This document shows, in pieces, positions 52,286 through 60,488 of a stretch of DNA of 64,000 nucleotides (its first letter is position 1; each line of letters begins with the position of its first letter). The stretch spans positions 8,456 through 72,455 of the forward strand of contig JBBKXR010000032.1 of assembly GCA_037969585.1 (NCBI GenBank). The letters run 5' to 3'. The translations under genes and the position numbers were made by a program. This DNA is from JBBKXR01 sp037969585 (lineage in GTDB: Bacteria > Verrucomicrobiota > Verrucomicrobiia > Verrucomicrobiales > DEV007). The notes under the pieces are model-generated. The model saw only the letters and a list, made by a program, of their open reading frames with translations, was not told the origin of the DNA and did not search any database.

Positions 52286-52918
52286 ATGAACACGAGACAG
52301 GTAATCCTGGCAGGGCTCTATCTGTGCCTATCTGGTCTTGTTTACGCCGATGAGCCGACGCCGGAACAAATTTCCCTAATCCGTCACTGGCTCTCGCACA
52401 CGTCCGAGACCAGCATTCATCAATTGAGGGGTGCATCAGGAAATAAGGTCTATCTCCACAAAGATGGCCACAAGGAAGCTGTATATGATGAGGCGGGGAA
52501 AATCGTGAAGGACGGCATCAACGATGGATCCTATAATTATGCACATCCTGTAGAGCAGCCACTGAAGCACTTCAACAGGGACATTCTTCCGTGGCTACTG
52601 TGGGGAGCGAGTCGGTCAGATCCGACTAGCGTGGAGGAGCGCCTGGAAGCTTATTCACGGGCCCTGGGTGGAGGCCTTGGGGGAGCGCAAGCTGAGCCGA
52701 AGAGGCAGTTTAACGACAAGAAAATCGACAACACCGAAGTTCAGGTTGTCGCGTTCTTCATTAGAGTGATCGAAGAAGGTGGTGTGCAGGAGGTTTTCAA
52801 AATTCTCAAGAATCCAGAATATGAGCCCAAGGAACCTTCGAAAATCGGTAAGGGACTTACCATAGGCCTCAGTAAGGTTGTCAGCTCCGGGGATTTCCAA
52901 CCCGTCAAACCGGATTGA
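52286..52918 (+). CDS. Secreted protein with YNYAHP-x-H-x-D-x-x-PW block, orphan
   Basis: Signal peptide (TRQVILAGLYLCLSGLVYA), then 190 residues. The most conserved-looking part is GSYNYAHPVEQPLKHFNRD followed by ILPWLLWGASRSDPTSVEER (about 92-130), with aromatic, His and Asp residues evenly placed, like a structured or catalytic surface. A helical stretch (VQVVAFFIRVIEEGGVQEVFKI) precedes the C-terminus. No family is named with confidence. It lies between the membrane protein at 51775 and two interrupted lipoprotein genes, all on the plus strand. Confidence 0.6.
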   Translation: MNTRQVILAGLYLCLSGLVYADEPTPEQISLIRHWLSHTSETSIHQLRGASGNKVYLHKDGHKEAVYDEAGKIVKDGINDGSYNYAHPVEQPLKHFNRDILPWLLWGASRSDPTSVEERLEAYSRALGGGLGGAQAEPKRQFNDKKIDNTEVQVVAFFIRVIEEGGVQEVFKILKNPEYEPKEPSKIGKGLTIGLSKVVSSGDFQPVKPD

Positions 52919-52969
52919 CGCACGATGTCGAATAAACTGATGTAGCCACCCCTCCTCCGTCTGTTCCTC

Positions 52970-52984
52970 GCCAGCTGAGCTGGC
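52970..52984 (+). terminator. Weak hairpin between orphan genes
   Basis: GCCAGCTGAGCTGGC, perfectly self-complementary arms around one base, followed by TTATT. The very short loop and poor T run make termination only possible. Confidence 0.3.
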
Positions 52985-53011
52985 TTATTCTGGACGTTCG
53001 GCACGAAAAAA

Positions 53012-53545
53012 ATGATCACTCGCTTGGTCCTCGTAACCATCAGTGCATCTGCTGCGTTGAGCTCTTGCCAAGATGATTCTTCAGCTGATTAAGATTCCAT
53101 CAAGGCGTCGCTTGCTGAGTTCGACAGTGATGCCCGGCCAAGGACCGCAACTTCTCATTATTGTGAGACCATCTTCACAAGCAAAGGTGGGTTTTTTATA
53201 GGCACGCAAGAAGCGCAATTGGATGCCGCCGGAGTGCTCCATTTTCAAGGAGCATCTCGAACCAGCGGCTATTTCATTGCTCCACCCATGCGTTGGGTTG
53301 ATTCAATCGATGAAGCGAATGAAGCGTTTATTTCGGAATACAAGAAATCAGGTGGTTACGCATACCCAACGAAATTCCATAACGCCGAACGAGATGCTGC
53401 GCTGGCAAATGAAAAATTTAACCCTCGCTGCTGCTTTATGGGTCTTCGTTTTTTCCGGATGTGCTACGTAGACCTCAGTATCGGAGCTAAAACATATTCA
53501 GGATCACAACGGCGCCCTGACCAAGTCGCTCTATTACGCGGCTAG
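53012..53545 (+). pseudogene. Orphan lipoprotein gene with in-frame TAA after the lipobox
   Basis: From the ATG at 53012, the frame reads a clear lipoprotein signal (ITRLVLVTISASAALSSC, lipobox LSSC), seven further residues, then TAA at 53090-53092. The same frame continues without another stop for 150 codons to 53545: SIKASLAEFDSDARPR, TIFTSKGGFFIGTQ, GVLHFQGASRTSGYF. Such a long open stretch is unlikely in decayed DNA, so the stop is recent or tolerated. The last 137 bases overlap the next gene in another frame and look less protein-like. An ATGA junction (53409-53412) in the third frame suggests that the original end was there and that a frameshift also occurred. Function unknown. Confidence 0.55.
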
Positions 53546-53768
53546 CGGCAAAGGCCGAAAGAAGGTCGAGGTGGTCGCGCAGGCGGGCACGAAGCCAATG
53601 AAAGTGAAGGGTAAACGACCTCGTCCACCACGCCCGATCGAATACGAAGTGGCGGCCGGTCAGACATTCAAATTCGAGTTTTGGGCACCTAAAGAATTTT
53701 GGGTGCGAGCCTACGAGGGCAGCAAATCAGTGGCGGAAGAAACCGACAAGACGAAGACTGGATTGTAG
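53409..53768 (+). pseudogene. Second orphan lipoprotein gene with in-frame TAG after the lipobox
   Basis: The ATG at 53409 begins a textbook lipoprotein signal (MKNLTLAAALWVFVFSGC, lipobox FSGC). Two residues after the cysteine comes TAG (53469-53471). The frame then stays open for 98 codons to a stop at 53766-53768: SELKHIQDHNGALTKSLYYA, KGRKKVEVVAQAGTKPM, FKFEFWAPKEFWVRAYEGS. The Lys/Arg-Pro-rich middle suggests surface or polyanion binding, but no family is recognised. The stop sits at nearly the same place as in the preceding gene. Nonsense mutation is the simplest explanation; readthrough or restart is possible. Confidence 0.55.
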
Positions 53769-53857
53769 TTCGATCCACTCAGGGCCGAGTGGCGTCGATA
53801 GTTTGCCTCGCTCGTGTCACAACTTCGAGGAAAGTGCTCGGTCCCATTTGCTTGCCG

Positions 53858-54976
53858 CTACTCTTTGGCGTCGGGCGCCCGCCACACCGAGACTCCCATG
53901 TGATAACCTTTATGCTGCGGTGACTCGCTCGAATACCACGCGGTGACGATATTTCCGTCCGCCAGTTGCACGCTCGACGGGTAGCCGCAATCGCCACCGT
54001 CGGCGGTGTGAGCGATGCGCAGTGGCTCGCCCCAACTCTTGCCGTCATCGTCGCTTAGCTTGGCGAGCACGCCACGCCGACCGTCGACGCGAACGCCGTA
54101 GCTGAGCAACAATCGACCGTCAGCCAAGCGCGCCAACTGTCCGTTGATCTCGTTGCGCCCAGACACCGGCACAGGCTCCTGCCAGGTGATTCCGTTGTCG
54201 TCACTGCGGATCAGTTCCATCTTGTCGATGCGCGCGGCCGCCAGCCAGCTCTTGCCGCCGAGGGGGAAGATATCAGTTTCGTTATGGCGCTGGCCAATGA
54301 TCGCCACCTTTTTCCAAGTCCAGCCATCGTCGTCACTGCGCAAATGCCACGAACGCCAGCCCTTGGTTTTGCTACTCGCAGCGGGATCGAGAAATTCTCC
54401 CTGATAAGTCGATACATGCAGCGCACCATCGTCACCTGTCCAGATGTCACCGAACGGAATGTGCTCCGACCAACCCGCTTCGGCAGCGGGAAAATCCTCA
54501 CGCTTTTCCCAAGTGCGTCCTCCATCCGCCGAGCGCAAAACCCAACTGCGCAGAATGTCATCGCGAAACCGCGTCTGCTTCGGGCGCTCGGGTTGCTTGA
54601 TGTCTGTCCAGCCGGAACAGAGCACCACTAGATCTCCGTTGGCGGCGACGCCGGCAGCATGATTCATGCGCGTCGTCTTCGGCGCATGCTCGGTGACGGT
54701 GCTGCGTTTTTCCCAGGTCAGTCCGTCCTGACTCGCCCAACAGTCGATGTCCGACTCCGCCAGTCCATGGCTCGGCTTGTTGTGAAATACCGCGATGACC
54801 GTGCCGTCGCCGAGCAGAGTCAGGTTCGGCCAGGCGCAGACATCCTCGACGGCCATCACGTGCTGAATAACCTTAGGCTCCGGTTCGGGCTCCGGTTTTA
54901 CAGAGTCGGCCGCCACGCCGGATACGACTAACAAAGGAACTGGCAACAATCGAAACAGCGGAGATAGGAGCGACAT
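53858..54976 (-). CDS. Exported sialidase-like (BNR/Asp-box) beta-propeller protein
   Basis: A signal peptide (LLSPLFRLLPVPLLVVSGVAA) begins at the ATG at 54976, preferred over 55048. The mature protein has at least four Asp boxes of the S-x-D-x-G-x-T/S-W type: SADGGRTW, SDDDGWTW, SDDNGITW and SDDDGKSW, spaced as in a six-bladed sialidase fold. Candidate active-site parts include DGTVIAVFHNKP and the late DGGDCGYPSSVQLADG. An arginine triad cannot be confirmed from sequence alone. It may be a true exo-sialidase or a related glycan-binding propeller. It lies inside the orphan stretch but has GC-rich codons like the rest of the genome. Confidence 0.88.
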   Translation of the reverse strand: MSLLSPLFRLLPVPLLVVSGVAADSVKPEPEPEPKVIQHVMAVEDVCAWPNLTLLGDGTVIAVFHNKPSHGLAESDIDCWASQDGLTWEKRSTVTEHAPKTTRMNHAAGVAANGDLVVLCSGWTDIKQPERPKQTRFRDDILRSWVLRSADGGRTWEKREDFPAAEAGWSEHIPFGDIWTGDDGALHVSTYQGEFLDPAASSKTKGWRSWHLRSDDDGWTWKKVAIIGQRHNETDIFPLGGKSWLAAARIDKMELIRSDDNGITWQEPVPVSGRNEINGQLARLADGRLLLSYGVRVDGRRGVLAKLSDDDGKSWGEPLRIAHTADGGDCGYPSSVQLADGNIVTAWYSSESPQHKGYHMGVSVWRAPDAKE

Positions 54977-55114
54977 AAGGAAAAGGCGATGAAAAGATGA
55001 TATTGAACTCGAGGCGGGCAGCGTGTCCGATGGGTGCCACCGCGGCAACGATTCATCGAGCGCAATAAGGCCAGTGTCAGCGACCCATGAGCGCTTCGAA
55101 CCGAAGGATTGCCA

Positions 55115-55462
55115 TCAGGCGGCTATCGACAGAAACAGTGCCGCAGCATAGCTGTATGCCATGAACAAATACCCACCGGCGAGCAACGCCCCGGAGCAAT
55201 AAATCACCAAATTCCCGCGAAGTGAATCGCCCTGGAAACGGTTGAACTTCATTGCCGCGATCAGCCAAACGAGAGGCAAGATCAAGAGTAGCCACCCCCA
55301 GTGACTCATCAAGTAGGCGGTCCGCGTCGGAAAGCGTTCCGGCACCCAAGTGCTCAAGATCACCGACTGAAGTCTATACACCATAGCGGAAACCAGGCAG
55401 GCAATGACCAGCGCACCGGTCTGTGCGATGGCGAGAAAGGTGATCGGTTTTTGCGCGAGCAT
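55115..55462 (-). CDS. Small membrane protein, orphan
   Basis: About 115 residues with four hydrophobic segments (PITFLAIAQTGALVIACLVSA, a gap, WGWLLLILPLVWLIAAMKF, LVIYCSGALLAGGYLFMAY, and a short C-terminal one). No family recognised. The ATG at 55462 avoids the overlap with the lipoprotein gene upstream that the longer frame to 55501 would create. The 16-base spacing suggests co-transcription with 55479. Confidence 0.6.
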   Translation of the reverse strand: MLAQKPITFLAIAQTGALVIACLVSAMVYRLQSVILSTWVPERFPTRTAYLMSHWGWLLLILPLVWLIAAMKFNRFQGDSLRGNLVIYCSGALLAGGYLFMAYSYAAALFLSIAA

Positions 55463-55478
55463 CGCAACCCACCTTATC

Positions 55479-55970
55479 TCACTCCGGCAAGAACTGTCCA
55501 TCCAGTTTGAAATAGCCGATTCCGCATTCGGAGATTAGGCGCAGATATTTCACGGCATCAGCCGATGAAGTGGATTCAATCGCTGAGACTTCGATGATCA
55601 TCGTTGATCTCAATAGTTCCGCTGCCTTAACGAGTGCGTTGATCCTTGCCACCAATTCGTCATCACCCACTGATTCACCACTCATTGCGACATCGTTAAA
55701 GAGGACTTCAACCGTGGGATAACCGCAGCCGACAAGACAAGAATCTTCCGTTGGAGCCACCACCGAGAGCTCAAAGCTGCCCTTCTCATCGTGGAATTCG
55801 ACGCTTACACCTCCCCCAAGTTGAGCCGCCCGATCCAGAGCATCGGATAGCAAAGCCCCACTGGCTCCGGTCGCGCCGCCAATCACAACTCGATTTGGCA
55901 TTACCCCAGACTCGTCTTCATCAGCGCATCCAACCAACGCCAGAAATCCCAAGATCAGCATCCACTTCAT
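55479..55970 (-). CDS. Orphan lipoprotein
   Basis: 163 residues. A lipoprotein signal MKWMLILGFLALVGC (lipobox LVGC) starts at the ATG. The mature part is acidic and mixed alpha/beta: VVIGGATGASGALLSDALDRAA, GVSVEFHDEKGSFELSVV, IIEVSAIESTSSADAVKYL. This spacing of strands and helices suggests a small folded domain. No family recognised. It lies directly upstream of the membrane protein at 55115. Confidence 0.6.
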   Translation of the reverse strand: MKWMLILGFLALVGCADEDESGVMPNRVVIGGATGASGALLSDALDRAAQLGGGVSVEFHDEKGSFELSVVAPTEDSCLVGCGYPTVEVLFNDVAMSGESVGDDELVARINALVKAAELLRSTMIIEVSAIESTSSADAVKYLRLISECGIGYFKLDGQFLPE

Positions 55971-56122
55971 CGTCCGAGGCTAGCAAATGCGCCAAATTTT
56001 GGGAAGCCGCGTTCCCCTCCAGCCCCTTATTTCCACCGCATTCACGCCCCCTGAGAGCCGTAAATGTTCACGCGATTACGGCCAGCGCCCTTCTTGGCAT
56101 TACCCCTAAGCATAACTACAGT

Positions 56123-56152
56123 CTTTAAGTAAGTTTAAATGACTTACTCAAG
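56123..56152 (+). promoter_or_regulatory. Inverted repeat just before the DUF1501 start
   Basis: AGTAAGT (56128-56134) and ACTTACT (56142-56148) are perfect inverted arms around TTAAATG. The symmetry extends imperfectly to CTTTA on the left and CAAG on the right. The element ends three bases before the ATG at 56156, so it is either an operator or an RNA hairpin covering the ribosome binding site. The rest of the 55971-56155 gap shows nothing else. Confidence 0.5.
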
Positions 56153-56155
56153 TTC

Positions 56156-57517
56156 ATGCTGACCTTACTCGGCAATAATCAAGAACGCTTTTGCGACGGC
56201 ATGTCACGGCGAGGTTTCCTCCGCATTGGTGGCCTCGGTCTCGGCGGCGCCGCTCTGCCGCAAATTCTGCAGGCTGAAGCCGCAGCGTCGGCGACCACGA
56301 GCAGCCTCAAGCATAAGGCAGTGATCATGGTGTTCCTTCCCGGCGGTCCGCCGCATCAGGACATGTTCGATCTCAAGACTGACGCGCCCTCGGAGATTCG
56401 CGGCGAGTTTGCTCCAATCGCAACCAAGGTTCCCGGCATTCAGATCTGCGAAGAATTTCCGCGCATCGCGCGCGCCATGGACCAGTTCACCGTTATCCGT
56501 TCGATGGTAGGAGCAGCTGGTGGCCACGACGCCTACCAGTGCCTGACTGGACGCAGCCCGCGCGGAGCTCCTCCCGGCGGCTGGCCCAGTCTCGGTGCCG
56601 TTGTTTCAAAACTTCGCGGCGCTGCGGATCAAGCCTGCCCACCCTTTCTCGGCCTGTCGCCAAAGTGCGGACACGACCAGTGGGGCGATCCCGGTAAGGC
56701 CGGTTTTCTCGGCCCGGCCTATTCGCCCTTCACCCCGTTCCGCGACAGCGGTGGCGAAGACATGGTTCTAAAAGGCGTTTCCCTGGAGCGTCTCGACGAC
56801 CGCAAGGCCCTGCTCGGTAGCTTCGACAGCATGCGCCGCGATGTCGACCGAGGGGGCATGATTGAGGGCATGGATGCATTCCATGAACAGGCCTTTGGCG
56901 TGCTCACCTCCAGTCGGATGGCGGAAGCTTTTGATCTTTCCAAAGAAAGCGAATCCACCCGCAAACTCTACGGCACCGAACACACTGACTTGAAACTGCG
57001 CGCCGACGGATGCTGGAAGCGCCTCGACCAGTTCCTGATGGCACGTCGACTGGTCGAAGCCGGCGCCCGCGTCGTCACACTCGGCTTCTCTCGCTGGGAT
57101 TGGCACGGTGGAAATTTCAAACGCGGCCGCGAAGATTTTCCCCTGCTCGACATGGGTGTCTCCGGACTGGTTCAGGATCTGAAAAATCGCGGACTCGACA
57201 AGGACGTCGCCGTCGTTGTCTGGGGCGAGTTCGGTCGCACGCCAAAGATCAACAAGGACGCCGGACGCGATCACTGGCCGCGGGTCTCGTGCGCATTGAT
57301 GGCGGGTGGCGACATGAATCACGGTCAGGTGATCGGTGCCACCGATCGACTCGGTGGTGAAGCCGTCGAACGCCCCGTCGAATTCGCCGAAGTTTTTTCC
57401 ACGCTCTATCACCACATGGGCATCGACGCCCGCAGCACCACCATCGACGACCTGACTGGTCGCCCACGCTATCTCGTCGATCCCGAACACGCCCCGATAA
57501 AAGAACTCATCGCTTGA
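56156..57517 (+). CDS. DUF1501 protein with Tat signal, third copy
   Basis: The first gene of the planctomycete-type locus at the window end, 453 residues. Tat signal MSRRGFLRIGGLGLGGAALP. Motifs are VFLPGGPPHQDMFDLKTDAP, VPGIQICEEFPRIARAMDQF, then GHDAYQCLTGRSPRG in the middle and AVVVWGEFGRTP with GRDHWPRVSCAL near the end. It resembles the copy at 11398 more than the one at 9673. The partner DUF1549/DUF1553 gene follows after 84 bases. An inverted repeat overlaps its translation start region. Activity unknown; export is predicted. Confidence 0.93.
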   Translation: MLTLLGNNQERFCDGMSRRGFLRIGGLGLGGAALPQILQAEAAASATTSSLKHKAVIMVFLPGGPPHQDMFDLKTDAPSEIRGEFAPIATKVPGIQICEEFPRIARAMDQFTVIRSMVGAAGGHDAYQCLTGRSPRGAPPGGWPSLGAVVSKLRGAADQACPPFLGLSPKCGHDQWGDPGKAGFLGPAYSPFTPFRDSGGEDMVLKGVSLERLDDRKALLGSFDSMRRDVDRGGMIEGMDAFHEQAFGVLTSSRMAEAFDLSKESESTRKLYGTEHTDLKLRADGCWKRLDQFLMARRLVEAGARVVTLGFSRWDWHGGNFKRGREDFPLLDMGVSGLVQDLKNRGLDKDVAVVVWGEFGRTPKINKDAGRDHWPRVSCALMAGGDMNHGQVIGATDRLGGEAVERPVEFAEVFSTLYHHMGIDARSTTIDDLTGRPRYLVDPEHAPIKELIA

Positions 57518-57601
57518 TCAATTTTTCTCCGGCACCTCGCCGGCCCGCAAAGCACCTGTCCCCTCGCCATTTCCGCCCGTCCCAATTCTGCCCATCTTCT
57601 T

Positions 57602-60319
57602 ATGAAGCGTTCACTACCTCTCCTCCTGGCGATTGCTGTCACCGTTCCGCTGACACCGACACTTTTCGCCAACGCTCAGGACACCCCAGCGCCGAAACTG
57701 GCCGCTGTTGCCGCCCCGGCTCCAGCCCCGGCGAAACCTGTTGCTGCCGCGCCTGCCGCAAAAGCGCCCGCTCCTGCAAACCCCGCTCCGGTCGTAGCGA
57801 AACCTGCACCTGCACCTGCACCTGCACCTGCTCCCGCTCCCAAGCCGGTCGCCGCCCTGTCTCTAAACACTCAAGGCGCGCTACCTGTCACGCTGGTCGG
57901 CCCCGACGACCGACATCAGATGGTCGTCACCGCGACCACCAAGTCCGCCAACGGCGTCGCCGCTCCGGTCGACATTACCCACAAGGCGACCTACCAAATC
58001 AATCCTGTGGAAATTGCCGAGATCACTTCGACCGGCTTCCTCAAACCACTCGCCAACGGCAAAGCTACGCTGACCGCAACGTTTGAAAATGCCACACCGA
58101 TCACAACGACGATCCATGTCGAACAGGCAGACACACCGCAGCCGATCAACTTCGCCAACGAGATCGTCCCGTTGTTCACCCGCCACGGATGCAACGGCGG
58201 CGGCTGCCACGGCAAGTCCGGTGGCCAAAACGATTTCAAACTTTCCCTGCTCGGTTATGAGCCGTGGAACGACTACGAATATCTGACTCGCGAATCGCGC
58301 GGTCGACGCATATTCCCCGCTGCCCCGGAATACAGTCTGCTGCTCACCAAAGCCACCGGCGAGACGCCTCACGGCGGCGGTGCGCGCATCGAAAAGGACA
58401 GCTTCGACTACCGCATGCTGGTCCGCTGGGTTGAACAGGGTATGCCCGAAGGACAGGAAGCCGACCCCGTCGTCGACCACATCGAAGTCTACCCGCGGGA
58501 ACGAGTCATCAAGGCCGAAGGCCAACAGCACCTCGCCGTCATCGCCCACTACTCCGACGGCAGTCAGCGCGATGTCAGCCGCGCCGTTCAATTCGAAGCC
58601 AACCAGCCCGACATGGCCGAAGTCGACGAACACGGTCTTGTCTCGATTCTCAATCGCACCGGATCGACCGCGGTCATGGTCCGCTTTCAGGAACACGTCG
58701 ACGTCTTTCAGGCCACCGTCCCGCTGGGCATCGATACCCCGAACCTGCCCGAGCCGAAAAACCTGATCGACGAACATATTTTCACCAAGCTCGACCTGCT
58801 CGGCCTGCCACCATCCGTCAGCAGCGACGATCCCACTTTCCTGCGTCGCGTTACGCTCGATATCGCCGGCCGACTGCCGACCGTCGAAGAGACCTCCGCA
58901 TTCCTCGCTGACAAATCTGCCGAAAAGCGCAGCAAAAAAATCGATGCCCTGCTCGAGACTCCCGAATACGCCGACTTCTTCGCCGGTAAATGGTCTGCCA
59001 TCCTGCGCAACAAACGCGACAAAAACGAGTACGCCCGGCAGACCTACGCCTTCCACGGCTGGATTCGCGAGACGCTCGCCAGCAACGTGCCCTTCGACGA
59101 GTTCGTCACCGAATTTCTGACCGCCAGCGGCGACATCAGTTCGACCCCCGCCGTGTCTTGGTATCGCGCCGTCAAAGACCGTAAAGAGCAGATGCAGGAC
59201 ATCGCCCAGGTCTTTCTCGGCATTCGCATGCAGTGCGCCCAGTGCCACCATCATCCGTACGAGAAGTGGAGCCAGGACGACTACTACGGTTTCACCGCCT
59301 TCTTCAGTACCATCGGTCGCAAGACCGGCGAACAGCCCGGCGAAGAAATCATTTTCTCAAAACGGGCCGCCGCTGCCGAAGCCAATCCCAACACCAAAGT
59401 CAGCCTCAAGCCGACCCCACTTGGCGAAGAACCACTCGAGCTCAGCCCCTCCGATGACCCGCGCGATTCCCTCGCTGAGTGGATGACCGATTCGAGTAAT
59501 CCTTACTTTGCCCGCATGCTCGTCAACCGCTACTGGAAGCACTTCTTCAGCCGCGGACTGGTCGAACCCGAGGACGACATGCGCGTCACCAACCCCGCCA
59601 CTCATCCGCGCCTGCTGCAGGCCCTCGCCGACGATTTCGTCGCCGACGGCTACGACCTCAAGCAACTGATTCGCAAGCTGTGCAACAGCAATGTCTATCA
59701 GCTCGCCGCGCTGCCCAATCAGCACAACATCGCCGACGCGCAGAACTACTCGCGCTACTACCCCAAGCGCTTGTCCGCCGAAGTACTGCTCGACGCCATC
59801 AACGATGTTACCGCCACGAAGAACACCTTCACCGGACAGCCCGCCGGGGTGCGCGCCATCGCCCTGCCCGATGACAACGCCAACAGTCAGTCGTATTTCC
59901 TGACCGTCTTTGGACGCCCGGAAATGGCCAGCGCCTGCGAATGCGAACGCACCACCGATGCCAACCTCGCACAGAGCCTGCACCTGATTAATTCCGACAC
60001 CATTCACCAGAAGCTCAGCGATGTCGCCGGCCGTGCCGCCCTGCTAGCCGCCGACAAGGAAAAAGCCGACCAGACAAGGATCACCGAACTCTATCTGCAG
60101 GCCCTGTCGCGCAATCCCGATCCCAGCGAAATCGCCCTCGCCACGGCCCACCTTGAGAAAAAGCGCGCCCAGCTGAATGCTCCGCCCGCACCCGCTGCGG
60201 AACTCAAGGAAGGTGAAAAACCACCAGTACCGCCCACCGCCGAGTCACTCGAACGCGAAGCCTTCGAAGACCTCGTCTGGGCACTGCTCAACACCAAAGA
60301 ATTCCTCTTCAACCACTAA
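57602..60319 (+). CDS. DUF1549/DUF1553 cytochrome-type protein with Ig-like and Ala-Pro linker regions
   Basis: 905 residues. Signal peptide, then an Ala/Pro linker (about residues 30-85) coded partly by an exact hexamer repeat. Ig-like (Big_2) domains flank the first cytochrome-like motif GCNGGGCHGKSGGQ (about 198-211). The second Ig-like unit precedes DUF1549 (RRVTLDIAGRLPTVEET). A second CxxCH is in MQCAQCHHHPYEKWSQDDYY, then comes DUF1553 (SLAEWMTDSSNPYFARMLVN, HFFSRGLVEPEDDMR, ECERTTDANLAQSL). The CxxxxCH spacing of the first motif is usual in this family. It sits between DUF1501 (56156) and the PPC/coiled-coil protein (60489). A periplasmic redox role is inferred only from the haem-type motifs. 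Confidence 0.93.
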   Translation: MKRSLPLLLAIAVTVPLTPTLFANAQDTPAPKLAAVAAPAPAPAKPVAAAPAAKAPAPANPAPVVAKPAPAPAPAPAPAPKPVAALSLNTQGALPVTLVGPDDRHQMVVTATTKSANGVAAPVDITHKATYQINPVEIAEITSTGFLKPLANGKATLTATFENATPITTTIHVEQADTPQPINFANEIVPLFTRHGCNGGGCHGKSGGQNDFKLSLLGYEPWNDYEYLTRESRGRRIFPAAPEYSLLLTKATGETPHGGGARIEKDSFDYRMLVRWVEQGMPEGQEADPVVDHIEVYPRERVIKAEGQQHLAVIAHYSDGSQRDVSRAVQFEANQPDMAEVDEHGLVSILNRTGSTAVMVRFQEHVDVFQATVPLGIDTPNLPEPKNLIDEHIFTKLDLLGLPPSVSSDDPTFLRRVTLDIAGRLPTVEETSAFLADKSAEKRSKKIDALLETPEYADFFAGKWSAILRNKRDKNEYARQTYAFHGWIRETLASNVPFDEFVTEFLTASGDISSTPAVSWYRAVKDRKEQMQDIAQVFLGIRMQCAQCHHHPYEKWSQDDYYGFTAFFSTIGRKTGEQPGEEIIFSKRAAAAEANPNTKVSLKPTPLGEEPLELSPSDDPRDSLAEWMTDSSNPYFARMLVNRYWKHFFSRGLVEPEDDMRVTNPATHPRLLQALADDFVADGYDLKQLIRKLCNSNVYQLAALPNQHNIADAQNYSRYYPKRLSAEVLLDAINDVTATKNTFTGQPAGVRAIALPDDNANSQSYFLTVFGRPEMASACECERTTDANLAQSLHLINSDTIHQKLSDVAGRAALLAADKEKADQTRITELYLQALSRNPDPSEIALATAHLEKKRAQLNAPPAPAAELKEGEKPPVPPTAESLEREAFEDLVWALLNTKEFLFNH
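57803..57830 (+). repeat. CCTGCA hexamer repeat in the Ala-Pro linker
   Basis: Four full copies of CCTGCA plus CCTG in frame, coding alternating Pro-Ala. Exact tandem copies like this can change number by replication slippage without shifting the frame, altering linker length. Confidence 0.8.
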
Positions 60320-60337
60320 GCCAGTGCCCTGCACAGG

Positions 60338-60385
60338 TGGACGAGAGTGTGATACCGGCGTCCCGCCGGTCGCCTCTGGACGAAC
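60338..60385 (+). repeat. ACCGGCG hairpin repeat, copy 2
   Basis: TGGACGAGAGTGTGATACC, then the hairpin ACCGGCG-TCC-CGCCGGT, then CGCCTCTGGACGAAC. The unit TGGACGA flanks both sides. It lies in the 169-base gap between the DUF1549/1553 and PPC genes. Further small GGC-GAA-GCC hairpins follow (60418-60470). Confidence 0.78.
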
Positions 60386-60488
60386 ACGTAAAACGAGCTT
60401 TCAAACTCGTCCCCGTTGGCGAAGCCAATAACCGGTCACCAATATCCAATCACTACGGCGAAGCCGCCGCTTCCCCTCACCTGCCAAC

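Noticed and set aside
57881..59254. A 457-codon open frame on the minus strand
   Set aside because: It lies wholly opposite the DUF1549/DUF1553 gene, whose plus-strand motifs are unmistakable. Long antisense frames are common in GC-rich genes with biased third positions.
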